Below, one piece after another: positions 17,402 through 25,483 of a stretch of DNA of 64,000 nucleotides. Location of the stretch: NCBI RefSeq assembly GCF_006438785.1, contig NZ_RCZB01000001.1, positions 879,912 through 943,911 on the forward strand, in the 5' to 3' direction. Under the pieces are notes generated by a model that made no database searches, was not told where the DNA came from, and saw only the letters and a program-made list of their open reading frames with translations. Position 1 is the stretch's first letter. Every line of letters starts with the position of its first letter. The DNA is from Rhodanobacter glycinis. Lineage in GTDB: Bacteria > Pseudomonadota > Gammaproteobacteria > Xanthomonadales > Rhodanobacteraceae. Made by a program: the position numbers and the translations under genes.

Positions 17402-18388
17402 ATGGAAGCGCGCGAGCACGACACACAGATCGGCATTTGGTACGAATCGCCGGACGATCCCCAAGTCGCGGAGACATATGGGGCAGTGATCCGACACCTG
17501 CGCCGTATCGGGTTCAAGGTGGGCCCAGATCCACGCGTTAAAAAGTACTACCCCTCGTTGAGCGCTCGCACCCGTCTGGGATTTCATGGTCATTTGCGCG
17601 TTGCGATCGAGCAGCGTGGCCGGGTCGTGGAACTGAAGTTCTACCAGAACCTGGTCACCGTCAACCGTAACGGTGGCGCGTACGACTTCGACAGGCGATC
17701 GAAGATGCCCTACCTGATCCGGCTGCGCTACGACCATACCGTGCTGTCGTTGCAACGGATGCTCACGGAGCTGGACGTGACGCTGAATCGCGAGCCGATG
17801 CCATTACGCGGACGCGCCTACATCGAGCAACGGCGTGCGGAATGGGTGAAGTCACATGGGCCGAAGATGTACGGCCAACCGATCCCCGCGTACAACGCCG
17901 GCAGCGCCGACGGAGTGAGCCTCAGCGATGGGCAGGCGGTGTGGGTTCGCGGCCGCGATGGACGGCTGCGGCATGGTGAGGCCTGGCACTGCGCCAACAA
18001 CATGTGGATGGTGCTGGTGGCTGGTGGCGTGGTCGAGCACATGGCTTCGTTCGAGCTGTACGCCTCGCGCCCGCTCACGCCCATGAAGGGCCGCTGGTTC
18101 GAACCGGCGCGCGTGCGCGCACGGCTGGTGGATGCCAAAGCGAAGGCGATCGCCAGCGAGCAGTTCGAACGTGCCGCCGCCATCCGCGACGCGCTGGCCG
18201 CGCACTCGAAAGAGCCGATGTACCTGATCTGGTCGAACGAACACCAGTTGTACTGGCGACCGGAGGCACGCGGCTATACGCGGGAGCGCCAGAAGGCCGG
18301 CTTGTTCACCGCCAAGGAATGCGGCAGGGAGCGGCACCCGACGCTGCGACTTATCCCCGTAGGAACACCGGAGGCCGCGGCCGCATGA
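17402..18388 (+). CDS. Hypothetical phage protein with UVR-like motif
   Basis: 328 residues from ATG 17402. Around residues 240-262 the sequence AKAIASEQFERAAAIRDALA fits the UVR motif seen in UvrB/UvrC and in Clp adaptor proteins. The rest is unrecognised but has several Trp-rich stretches. Protein-protein contact through the UVR-like helix pair is a reasonable guess, no more. Confidence 0.5.
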   Translation: MEAREHDTQIGIWYESPDDPQVAETYGAVIRHLRRIGFKVGPDPRVKKYYPSLSARTRLGFHGHLRVAIEQRGRVVELKFYQNLVTVNRNGGAYDFDRRSKMPYLIRLRYDHTVLSLQRMLTELDVTLNREPMPLRGRAYIEQRRAEWVKSHGPKMYGQPIPAYNAGSADGVSLSDGQAVWVRGRDGRLRHGEAWHCANNMWMVLVAGGVVEHMASFELYASRPLTPMKGRWFEPARVRARLVDAKAKAIASEQFERAAAIRDALAAHSKEPMYLIWSNEHQLYWRPEARGYTRERQKAGLFTAKECGRERHPTLRLIPVGTPEAAAA

Positions 18389-18630
18389 ACAACCACTTGA
18401 GCCCCCAGCACCAGGCCATCCTCGCCGAGCTTCGCCGCGGACCGATGACCACCATGCAGCTGATCCTGCGCTGCGGCGTGATCTGTGTCAGCGCCCGCAT
18501 GCACGAGCTTAAAACCCGCCACGGCTACCAGATCGGCATGCAGATGGTGACCGTGCGCGATCGCCGCCGGCACGTGGTGCGCGTAGCCGAATACAGCTTG
18601 ATCAAACGCCGCGCTGCCAAGCGCGCCTGA
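18385..18630 (+). CDS. Small winged-helix-like protein
   Basis: 81 residues, overlapping the upstream gene by 4 bases. HQAILAELRRGPMTTMQLIL followed by a second helix and a basic end gives a winged-helix-like pattern, as in small phage regulators. The DNA-binding role is inferred from this pattern only. Confidence 0.5.
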   Translation: MNNHLSPQHQAILAELRRGPMTTMQLILRCGVICVSARMHELKTRHGYQIGMQMVTVRDRRRHVVRVAEYSLIKRRAAKRA

Positions 18631-18656
18631 CCACTACCGCTTAGGAGCATCGCAAC

Positions 18657-19574
18657 ATGTTCTATCGCCACCTCACCCTGATGCGATTCTCCCCGGCCGT
18701 AGCCGCTGACCTAGTGCAGCGCCTGGCCGAGGGTATCGCCGAGCACCCGCTGCGCGCCTGCGGCCCGCTGGAGATGTACACCAAGGGCTTTGTGCCGCCG
18801 GTCGGCGACGCCAACGCGCCCATGACCGCCGACATCAACAGCTGCCTGTTCGCCACCGTGGCCGGCGAGGACAAGCTGCTGCCTGCGGCGGTGCTCAACG
18901 ATGCCTTGCGCCGCAAGGTGCAACAGATCGCCGAGGAGGAGGGCCGTAAGGTCGGCGGGCGCGAGCGCAAGCGCATTCGAGAGGATCTGCTGACCGAGCT
19001 GTTGCCGCGTGCTTTTGTGCGGCGCTCGATCACGCCGGCCTACGTCGACACCAAAGACGGCTGGATGGTGATCGACACCGCCAGCCGCAAGCAGGCCGAG
19101 AGCGTGCTGACGCAATGGCGCGAGGCGCTGGGCAGTTTCCCCGCCGTGCCGCTGGCGCCGGAGGAGGGCCCGCGCGTGCTGATGACCGACTGGCTGGCCA
19201 ACGGCAACCTGCCGGCCGGCTTCGCGCTGGGCGACGAGTGCGAACTGCGCGACCCGGCCACCGCCACCGGCGCCATCGTGCGCGCCCGCCGGCAGGATCT
19301 GGACGCGGAGGAGGTGAAGGAACACCTGCGCAACGGCAAGCAGGTTTTCGCGCTGGGCCTGGTGTTCGATGGCCGCATCAGCTTCGTGCTGGGCGAGGAC
19401 CTGAGCGTGCGCAAGCTGCGGTTTCTGGATGTGGTGATGGATCAACTCGGCGACGACATGCAGGACGCCGAGACCGAAGCCACCGCCACGTGGTGGCTGA
19501 TGACCGCCGAGCTGCGCCGGATGCTGGACAAGCTGGTGGACGTGTTCGGTCTGCCGCGGCCGGCCGATCTCTAA
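18657..19574 (+). CDS. rdgC: Recombination-associated protein RdgC
   Basis: 305 residues, about the usual RdgC length. The N-terminus (FYRHLTLMRFSP), ADINSCLFATVAGEDKLLPA-type centre and the ordered pattern through KLRFLDVVMDQLGDDM are characteristic of the family. RdgC forms a ring-shaped dimer on DNA and restrains RecA. A copy inside an early phage operon probably modulates recombination of phage DNA. A ribosome site (TTAGGAGCATCGC) lies before the ATG. Confidence 0.9.
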   Translation: MFYRHLTLMRFSPAVAADLVQRLAEGIAEHPLRACGPLEMYTKGFVPPVGDANAPMTADINSCLFATVAGEDKLLPAAVLNDALRRKVQQIAEEEGRKVGGRERKRIREDLLTELLPRAFVRRSITPAYVDTKDGWMVIDTASRKQAESVLTQWREALGSFPAVPLAPEEGPRVLMTDWLANGNLPAGFALGDECELRDPATATGAIVRARRQDLDAEEVKEHLRNGKQVFALGLVFDGRISFVLGEDLSVRKLRFLDVVMDQLGDDMQDAETEATATWWLMTAELRRMLDKLVDVFGLPRPADL

Positions 19575-19626
19575 ACCTCCATCTATTCGATCTTAAGACG
19601 CCGGACACGCCGGCAAGGAACCGACC

Positions 19627-20145
19627 ATGAAACCCGCTGTTTTCAACCACTGCGTTGTCCATATCCACAGCCCGTCATCGCGCCTGCTGTTGTCGGCCGA
19701 GCCCCTTGATCTCAGCTCGCTGATCAGGCCGGCAGATGACAACAAAGAGCGCTACGAGCTGTCCAGCGACGGCACGATGATCACCGACCACGAAACCGGC
19801 CTGACGTGGGACGCGGAGGAGCGCGAGTTCCCGAATGCGGACGCGGCCGAGAAGTACGTGGCCAAGATGAACCTCGGCGGCTTCCGCTGGCGCATCGCCG
19901 ATGACATGGAAATGCAGACGATCGTCGATCGATCGCTGCGTGAACCGGCGTGTCATCCGATCTTCAAAAGCAAGGGCGGCTGGTTGCTCACGTCGACGCC
20001 TTACAAGCTCGACAAGGACAAGCCGGCGGGCTCTTCGGGCTACGTGTGGATCGTCCATTTCCACCACGGCGGCGTGGGCGACGACGGCCGCAACAACCGG
20101 TGCTGGTGCCGGGCGGTGCGTTCCGTGTCGCCGTCCGGTCAGTGA
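19627..20145 (+). CDS. DGR target protein 1 (DUF1566/Lcl-like)
   Basis: 172 residues with an AAGGAA ribosome site. The middle (MITDHETGLTWDAEE, then AEKYVAKMNLGGFRWRIAD) matches the DUF1566 (Lcl C-terminal) fold, a C-type-lectin-like scaffold often diversified by DGRs. The C-terminal 38 residues are variable repeat 1. The variable positions fall in the stretch after YVWIV, and the constant end RCWCRAVRSVSPSGQ is shared with target 2 and with the template. No signal peptide is seen, so it may be a virion or cytoplasmic binding protein. Confidence 0.85.
   Translation: MKPAVFNHCVVHIHSPSSRLLLSAEPLDLSSLIRPADDNKERYELSSDGTMITDHETGLTWDAEEREFPNADAAEKYVAKMNLGGFRWRIADDMEMQTIVDRSLREPACHPIFKSKGGWLLTSTPYKLDKDKPAGSSGYVWIVHFHHGGVGDDGRNNRCWCRAVRSVSPSGQ
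20027..20139 (+). repeat. DGR variable repeat 1 (VR1)
   Basis: 113 bp matching the template repeat except at 11 positions. Every one of the 11 is an A in the template (A to C three times, A to G eight times). The match to the template stops at the base after 20139 (C here, G in the template), 3 bases before the stop codon. Confidence 0.95.
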
Positions 20146-20183
20146 TTGGCTTTTTGGCCATCTACCCCACCTAAGGAATCTCT

Positions 20184-20630
20184 ATGTCACTCCTCCAGAA
20201 TTTGACCTTCATCAAGATCGGCGCCACCGGCGAGGCCTTGCCCATCGAGGCGACTGAATGGGACGCCGTGCACGTGCCCGAGCTGGGCCTGATGTATAGC
20301 GCCGACAACGTGGGCGGCAAGAGGCTCGATGAAGAGGATGCCGACGCCGCCTGCAGCGCATTGACGCTTGGCGGCTTTACCGACTGGGCGCAGCCCAGCC
20401 ACCGTTTCGAACTGGAGGCGATCCTCGACCTGTCGAAGTATGGCCCGGCCATCGACGAGCGATTTTTCCGCAACGTGAAGAACGACTGGTACCGGACCAA
20501 GCATGCCATCACGGGCTCTTCGGGCTACGTGTGGTTCGTCCGTTTCAGCGACGGCAGCGTGAACGGCAACTACCGCAACGGCCGGTGCTGGTGCCGGGCG
20601 GTGCGTTCCGTGTCGCCGTCCGGTCAGTGA
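20184..20630 (+). CDS. DGR target protein 2 (DUF1566/Lcl-like)
   Basis: 148 residues with a TAAGGAATC ribosome site. It is a diverged paralogue of target 1: GLMYSADNV, then a helix and LGGFTDWAQPSHRFELEAIL correspond to the DUF1566 core. The C-terminal 38 residues are variable repeat 2, with the same constant end as target 1. Having two targets served by one template would let the phage vary two binding surfaces at once. Partner or receptor unknown. Confidence 0.85.
   Translation: MSLLQNLTFIKIGATGEALPIEATEWDAVHVPELGLMYSADNVGGKRLDEEDADAACSALTLGGFTDWAQPSHRFELEAILDLSKYGPAIDERFFRNVKNDWYRTKHAITGSSGYVWFVRFSDGSVNGNYRNGRCWCRAVRSVSPSGQ
20512..20624 (+). repeat. DGR variable repeat 2 (VR2)
   Basis: 113 bp matching the template repeat except at 11 positions, all of them A in the template (one or more changes to C, G and T each). 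The set of changed adenines differs from that in VR1, so the two repeats were diversified independently. Confidence 0.95.
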
Positions 20631-20654
20631 TCGGGCTTTTGGGCTCTTAACTCC

Positions 20655-21086
20655 ATGAACGCACTCCCTCCCATCGTTCGCCTTGCCAGCGGCCTGACTC
20701 GTGACATCGAGAAGGCTGTGACACGGTTTGCGCATTCGCAGAAATACGTCATCGGCGCGCAGCTGCGGCGCCGGGCGATGAAGGTGTGGGAGACGGCGCA
20801 GCAGGCGTGGATCGAACGCGATCGGCAGGCGCACCTGGTGCGCAAGCTGGTGAAGCGGGTAGACAAGTTGCGGCTGACGATGCAGTTGGCCAAGGAGCTG
20901 CATGCGTTCGGCAGCTTTGCGGAGTTTGAAGCGTTATCGCGGGACCTTTCCAACCTCGGCCGGCAGGTCGGTGGGTGGAACAAACAGCTGAACCCCAAAG
21001 GCCAGAATTCCCCGCCGCGAGCGGCGGAGAAGCGTGCCATGACACTGAGTACCCATGCCGCCTCGACGTGTGAGGTCAATTCATGA
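20655..21086 (+). CDS. avd: DGR accessory variability determinant (Avd-like)
   Basis: 143 residues, highly basic and helical, with VRKLVKRVDKLRLTMQLAKE and RRRAMKVWETAQQAWIERD as main helices. This fits the bAvd four-helix-bundle family, which forms a pentamer that binds the DGR reverse transcriptase and template RNA. It lies between the second target and the reverse transcriptase, and its stop overlaps the RT start (ATGA), so the two are made together. Identity rests on size, charge, helix pattern and location. Confidence 0.75.
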   Translation: MNALPPIVRLASGLTRDIEKAVTRFAHSQKYVIGAQLRRRAMKVWETAQQAWIERDRQAHLVRKLVKRVDKLRLTMQLAKELHAFGSFAEFEALSRDLSNLGRQVGGWNKQLNPKGQNSPPRAAEKRAMTLSTHAASTCEVNS

Positions 21087-22435
21087 CGACGCCACGCTAC
21101 CCCGTTGGATGTGTGGCCGGATCGCAAGTGCGTGGGGACGCGGGCTCTTCGGGCTACGTGTGGATCGTCAATTTCAACAACGGCAACGTGAACAACAACA
21201 ACCGCAACAACCGGTGCTGGTGCCGGGCGGTGCGTTCCGTGTCGCCGTCCGGTGAGTGTCAGGGTGAGGTGGAACTGAAAGCGCTGTACCGCGCCTGGCG
21301 GGCAGCGCGCCGATGCAAGAAGCCCAGCAGCAACCAGCTGGCGTTCGAATCGAACTGGATCGACGGCCTGCTGAGCATTCAGCAGCGCCTGAATGCGCAA
21401 CGGTGGGAGCCGGCGCGCGCGACATGTTTCATCGCCCAGCGGCCCAAAGCCAGGCAGATCCACGCGCCGGACTTTGGCGACCGCGTGGTGCATCACTGGC
21501 TGGTGCCGCAGCTGGAGGCGTTGTACGAGCCGGGGTTCATCCACGACAGCTACGCCAACCGCAAGGGCAAGGGCACCCACGCCGCGGTGCAGCGGCTGCA
21601 GCAGTTCGTGCGGCAGGTGCAAAGCGGGCAGGGCGGCGGCTGGTACCTGCAGCTCGATGTGCACAATTTCTTCAACAGCATCCATCGGCCGACGCTGTAC
21701 GGCATGCTCAAGCCGCGGCTACAACGCGCGGGCGTACCGGAGCGGGTGCTGCGGTCGGTGCATGCACTGTTGCGGTATCCGGTGAGCCGGCAGGGCGTGG
21801 TGCATCGCTCGAACGCCGACGAGCGGGCACAGGTGCCGCCGCACAAGCGGCTGGAGAACGCGGCGCCTGGTTGTGGCTTGCCGATCGGCAACCTGTCGTC
21901 GCAGTTCTTTGCCAACGTCTATCTGGACGCACTGGACCAGTTCGTTAAGCACGTGCTGAAGGTGCCCCGTTACCTGCGCTATGTGGATGACTTCGTGCTG
22001 GTGCACCACGACCGCGCGCAGCTGGAACGCTGGCAGGCACAGATCGAGCAGTTTCTCGCCGAACGCCTGCACCTGAAGTTCAAGGCGGACATTCGCCTGC
22101 GGCCGCTGACTGCCGGCTGCGATTTCCTTGGCTACGTGGTTTTCCCCACCCATACCCGCGTGCGGCCACGGGTGCTGCGGCATGCGCAGCAGGCGCTGGC
22201 CGAGTGGAAGCACGACCACATTCGCGATGGCGTAGCGACAGCCACGCCGGACGACCTGCGGCTGCTCAGCTCGCGCTGGGCCAGCCAGCAGGGCCACCTG
22301 CGGCACGCCAACAGCTGGCGGCTGCAGCAACACATTCTCGCACGCCAGCCGTGGCTCGCATCGCTTACCGGTGTGCGGCGGCGCTACAGCCACGAGCTGG
22401 AAGGGCGACAACTTACCTTGAGGGTTTCACGATGA
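21083..22435 (+). CDS. DGR reverse transcriptase
   Basis: 450 residues if started at ATG 21083, which overlaps the Avd stop. Residues ~20-57 are then the translated template repeat. A GTG at 21269, just after the repeat, is the other possible start but has no good ribosome site. The RT core is clear: KPSSNQLAFESNW, PKARQIHAPDFGDRVVHH, WYLQLDVHNFFNSI (first catalytic Asp), GLPIGNLSSQFFANVYLD (the Ile-Gly-x3-Ser-Gln form typical of DGR enzymes) and YVDDFVLVHH with the catalytic Asp pair. It would copy the template RNA with errors at A and, with Avd, replace the VRs. Confidence 0.95.
   Translation: MTTPRYPVGCVAGSQVRGDAGSSGYVWIVNFNNGNVNNNNRNNRCWCRAVRSVSPSGECQGEVELKALYRAWRAARRCKKPSSNQLAFESNWIDGLLSIQQRLNAQRWEPARATCFIAQRPKARQIHAPDFGDRVVHHWLVPQLEALYEPGFIHDSYANRKGKGTHAAVQRLQQFVRQVQSGQGGGWYLQLDVHNFFNSIHRPTLYGMLKPRLQRAGVPERVLRSVHALLRYPVSRQGVVHRSNADERAQVPPHKRLENAAPGCGLPIGNLSSQFFANVYLDALDQFVKHVLKVPRYLRYVDDFVLVHHDRAQLERWQAQIEQFLAERLHLKFKADIRLRPLTAGCDFLGYVVFPTHTRVRPRVLRHAQQALAEWKHDHIRDGVATATPDDLRLLSSRWASQQGHLRHANSWRLQQHILARQPWLASLTGVRRRYSHELEGRQLTLRVSR
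21141..21253 (+). repeat. DGR template repeat (TR)
   Basis: 113 bp, the donor sequence for VR1 and VR2. The variable section is packed with AAC codons (nine, plus AAT), giving 22 adenines in all, and the 3' 42 bases have no adenine. It is in frame within the first part of the reverse transcriptase ORF, in the same frame as the variable repeats in their genes. The base after the repeat is G instead of the C found in both VRs, the kind of 3' difference (IMH* versus IMH) that makes transfer one-way. Confidence 0.95.
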
Positions 22436-23451
22436 CGGATTCAATGAAACCGCCAGTACGGGCGGCGCAGGTGGATGGCGACCTGGACTGCGGCATCGAC
22501 GGGTTTTACGGCTTGCACCGCGACACGCTGTTGCTGATCCAGCGGTTCGCCTACGCGCTCGCCTGCAAGCTAGCGGCCGCTGAGAAGAAATACGGCTACA
22601 GCAATAACTGGATGCGTCCGGACTGGATGGACGAGTGCCGCAATCACCTCATGCAGCACATCGCCAAGGGTGATCCGCGCGATGTGGCGGCGTACTGCGC
22701 GTTCCTATGGCACCACGGCGAATCGACCGCACCCACTGCCAAGCCATTACCGGCGCAGGTGGATGCTGGTCGCATCGCCGAAGAAACCATGCAAGCGTGG
22801 GGCGATCGTGTTCCGAGGTATTCATTCGATTTTCGCGGACTGATCGCTGATGGGATTCGACGCGCGAGCATCGCTGTCGAGCCGATAGCGCAGGGTGACG
22901 GTGTGGGCACGATCCTGTCGATCGTCAGCGACGTCATGACCGACCACGGTGGATACGACCTTAGCAACGATGAGGATGCGCTGGGAAGTTTTCATGCATG
23001 CTTGCGCGAGCGGCTTGAAGAACACTGCGCCCAGCCGCGTGAGTCGCTGAATGGTCGGTTGGATCGTCAACGCGTCGTCCACGCCTGGTGCGTCGCTGCA
23101 TTCGGCGACGACCACGCGGCATCGATCGAGCAGCGCGGCATACGTCTCGTTGAGGAAGCGATCGAAGCCGGACAGGCATGCGGATGCCAGCCAGACATGG
23201 TGCATCGCCTGGTCGATCACATCTATGGCAAGCCCACGGGTGACCTATCACAGGAGCTTGGTGGTGTCGGCGTGACCATGCTGGCATTAGCTCAGGCCGC
23301 CGGTCTCGATGCTGATGCATCGGAAACAAAAGAGATCGAACGCATCCTGTCGAAACCCTTGGCGCATTTTGCAGCCCGAAACGCTGCCAAAAATGCGGCC
23401 GGCTTCAATGTCTTCGCCGCCACTTCAGCGCCGGGAGCGCCGCAGCCATGA
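22432..23451 (+). CDS. MazG-like phage protein
   Basis: 339 residues from ATG 22432, overlapping the RT stop. The C-terminal third (GIRLVEEAIEAGQACGCQPD ... GVGVTMLALAQAAGLD) has the helical Glu-rich pattern of MazG-like nucleotide pyrophosphohydrolases. The N-terminal part (ACKLAAAEKKYGYSNNWMR) is a frequent partner domain in phage proteins. It may change nucleotide or alarmone pools during infection. Role inferred from the family. Confidence 0.6.
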   Translation: MTDSMKPPVRAAQVDGDLDCGIDGFYGLHRDTLLLIQRFAYALACKLAAAEKKYGYSNNWMRPDWMDECRNHLMQHIAKGDPRDVAAYCAFLWHHGESTAPTAKPLPAQVDAGRIAEETMQAWGDRVPRYSFDFRGLIADGIRRASIAVEPIAQGDGVGTILSIVSDVMTDHGGYDLSNDEDALGSFHACLRERLEEHCAQPRESLNGRLDRQRVVHAWCVAAFGDDHAASIEQRGIRLVEEAIEAGQACGCQPDMVHRLVDHIYGKPTGDLSQELGGVGVTMLALAQAAGLDADASETKEIERILSKPLAHFAARNAAKNAAGFNVFAATSAPGAPQP

Positions 23452-23660
23452 GCAGCCGACAGCTCAGCTACGCTGCAAGGAAGGTCGAGGACCGCCGCCT
23501 GACCGCTGTCGCCGACCGCGCCACCGGCAAGTTCTACTGTTCGTCGTCAGCGCACCGCGCCATTGGCACGCCCGTGATCATCCGCGGTCGCAAGGTGTGC
23601 CAGGCGTGCGCCGACAAGCGGCGCCGGGTGCTGATGGAGATGGAGAAGGCGAATGGCTGA
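23448..23660 (+). CDS. Small hypothetical phage protein
   Basis: 70 residues, basic, ATGA-coupled to the MazG-like gene. Two separated Cys (FYC, then VCQAC) could bind zinc. It overlaps the next gene by 8 bases. Confidence 0.5.
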   Translation: MSSRQLSYAARKVEDRRLTAVADRATGKFYCSSSAHRAIGTPVIIRGRKVCQACADKRRRVLMEMEKANG

Positions 23661-24012
23661 CGATCTCCACATCCTTCAGCACGCCCTCGGTGTCGATAAG
23701 TACGGCCAGGGCGATCAATACCGCAATCACTTCGTGACGGGTGAGGGCTCCATCGACCATCCCGTATGCATGCGACTGGTCGATGCCGGACTGATGACGC
23801 GTACCTGTGGCCACACGCTCACCGGCGGCGATGACCTCTTCCGCGTCACGCCAGCGGGCATTGAGTACGTCGCCCTACATAGTCCGGCACCACAGCCGGA
23901 ACCGAAGCTGACGCAATCGCAGAAGCGGTACCGGGAATGGCTTCGCGCTGATCCAGGCTACAGCTTCGCCGAATGGATTGGTGTTCCACGCGAAGGGAGG
24001 CGTTATGGCTGA
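23653..24012 (+). CDS. Hypothetical phage protein
   Basis: 119 residues. The N-terminal part (LHILQHALGVDKYGQGDQYR) and DLFRVTPAGIEYVAL near residue 65 look like a winged-helix-type domain found in phage early proteins. No function known. Confidence 0.5.
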   Translation: MADDLHILQHALGVDKYGQGDQYRNHFVTGEGSIDHPVCMRLVDAGLMTRTCGHTLTGGDDLFRVTPAGIEYVALHSPAPQPEPKLTQSQKRYREWLRADPGYSFAEWIGVPREGRRYG

Positions 24013-24403
24013 TAACACTGCGACCGAACACCCGATGTTCTACCTGCAGGACAGTCGCCAATACGTGGGAAACGACATGCAGTTCTGGTGCGTCGAAGGG
24101 CGGGGATACACCACTGATCTTCGGCTGGCAGCGAAGTTCACCCAGGCCGAGGCGATCAAACACCACCAGTCGCGCGAGACAGACATCCCGTGGCCCGTGG
24201 CCTACATCGACGCGCGGCTTCGCCCGGTGGTCGACATGCAGACCTGCAAGCGAGCTGAAGCGCTGGCCGGTACCGGCATCGTGCTTATCAAGCCAGCGCT
24301 GCGCCGGCGCGAGGTGAGCCATTGCATTCACTGCGGCGGCTATCTGAGCGAGCGCCAGCAGTACACCGCATGCCCCAAGTGCGGCGGAGACAACGCGCCA
24401 TGA
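24005..24403 (+). CDS. Hypothetical phage protein with C-terminal zinc ribbon
   Basis: 132 residues from ATG 24005. The end has two Cys-x-x-Cys pairs (CIHC and CPKC about 17 residues apart), a good zinc-ribbon pattern. The body has no recognised domain. It overlaps its neighbours by 8 and 4 bases. Confidence 0.5.
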   Translation: MADNTATEHPMFYLQDSRQYVGNDMQFWCVEGRGYTTDLRLAAKFTQAEAIKHHQSRETDIPWPVAYIDARLRPVVDMQTCKRAEALAGTGIVLIKPALRRREVSHCIHCGGYLSERQQYTACPKCGGDNAP

Positions 24404-24924
24404 CCGAACGATCCGAGCAGCCGAACACCAACAGCGCGGTCATTTCCAACTGCGGCCAGTACCGCTATCGGCTGGAGCGCAGCATCAGCCATGCCGGCCC
24501 AGTGATCGCTTTTTTCGGCGTGAATCCGTCGCGCGCTGATGCCGATATTGACGATGCCACGGTGCGCAAGTGGCGGGGCTTCAGCCAGCGCCTTGGTGCC
24601 AGCCGGTTCATCGTTGGCAATGCGTTCGCCTATCGTTCCACCGATGTGAAACGCCTTGCGGACATGCCATCGCATGAGGCCATCGGGCCGGATAATTACA
24701 ACCATCTGGCATGCATCATCGCCGAGGCAGACGTGCTAGTTCCATGCTGGGGCACTCGCAACAAGCTGCCGAAACGCTTGCATGGTCGGCTTGATTGGAT
24801 GCGTGACTTAATGAACTGCTCCGGCCGCCCAGTGCGCGTGTTCGGACTCGCCAGGTCAGGCGACCCGCTGCACCCGCTGATGCTGGCCTATGACACGCCA
24901 CTGATCGAGTGGGTGAAGCCATGA
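24400..24924 (+). CDS. DUF1643 family protein
   Basis: 174 residues. FFGVNPSRADADIDDATVRK followed by FSQRLGASRFIVGNAFAYRS matches the DUF1643 family, frequently carried by phages and plasmids; its biochemical role is not established. ATGA overlaps on both sides place it in the same transcript as its neighbours. Confidence 0.75.
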   Translation: MTERSEQPNTNSAVISNCGQYRYRLERSISHAGPVIAFFGVNPSRADADIDDATVRKWRGFSQRLGASRFIVGNAFAYRSTDVKRLADMPSHEAIGPDNYNHLACIIAEADVLVPCWGTRNKLPKRLHGRLDWMRDLMNCSGRPVRVFGLARSGDPLHPLMLAYDTPLIEWVKP

Positions 24925-25163
24925 GCAATGCGCCTATTGATCTAGAAGCCGGCGCCCACGTGTCGACCACTTTCAATCATGGCCGCGAATCCATCCACGC
25001 GATCGTGGCGCGCAAGCTCGATGCCCATTGCGAATCCGGCGTGATGTACCGGGTGCTGCCGGACCTGGGCGGCTGGATCGATGCGCACTGGTTTACGCCT
25101 GTCAGCGGCTTCGAAGAGCGGCAGGACGGCCTCTACAACGAAGAGAGGGACGCGGCCCCATGA
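24921..25163 (+). CDS. Small hypothetical phage protein
   Basis: 80 residues from ATG 24921, overlapping the DUF1643 stop. No known domain; two Trp (GGWIDAHWF) and an acidic end. It overlaps the GemA-like gene by 4 bases. Confidence 0.5.
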   Translation: MSNAPIDLEAGAHVSTTFNHGRESIHAIVARKLDAHCESGVMYRVLPDLGGWIDAHWFTPVSGFEERQDGLYNEERDAAP

Positions 25164-25483
25164 TAAAACACACCTGTCCACGCTGCGCCCAACTGACCGC
25201 CGAGCGCTGGTGCTGCGGCATCGACCTGCTGGCACGCAAGCGCTGGCGGATGACGCACGACCGGGTGCGCATGATCCACGTGCTGGCCAGGGCGCGCAAA
25301 GGGCTCACCGACGAGGAGTACCGGCTGCGCCTGGCCGCCGTGGGTGTCAGCACCTCGCTGAAGCTGGGCCGCGATCAGTTACACCAGTTACTGGTGGGGC
25401 TTCGTGCGCTGCCGGACTCGCCGCGGTGGATCGCCGGATCCCGCCACGCCGGCCGGCGCGGCCGACTCGCTAAGGCTGGGTGA
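25160..25483 (+). CDS. GemA-like regulatory protein (DUF1018)
   Basis: 107 residues. After a Cys-rich start (CPRCAQLTAERWCC), the part HDRVRMIHVLARARKGLTDE and YRLRLAAVGV matches the DUF1018/GemA fold, known from Mu-like phages as a transcription modulator. Its 3' end overlaps, tail to tail, the end of the minus-strand integrase by 96 bases, so transcription of the two must collide. Confidence 0.65.
   Translation: MIKHTCPRCAQLTAERWCCGIDLLARKRWRMTHDRVRMIHVLARARKGLTDEEYRLRLAAVGVSTSLKLGRDQLHQLLVGLRALPDSPRWIAGSRHAGRRGRLAKAG

Noticed and set aside
21083..22435. Reverse transcriptase of a group II intron or retron
   Set aside because: The Ile-Gly-x3-Ser-Gln motif, absence of a maturase domain, the Avd-like gene and the TR/VR pairs with A-only changes all point to a DGR.
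19627..22435. Repeats taken as a CRISPR array or simple gene duplication
   Set aside because: Only three copies, at 485 and 629 bp spacing, within genes, and with differences limited to template adenines.
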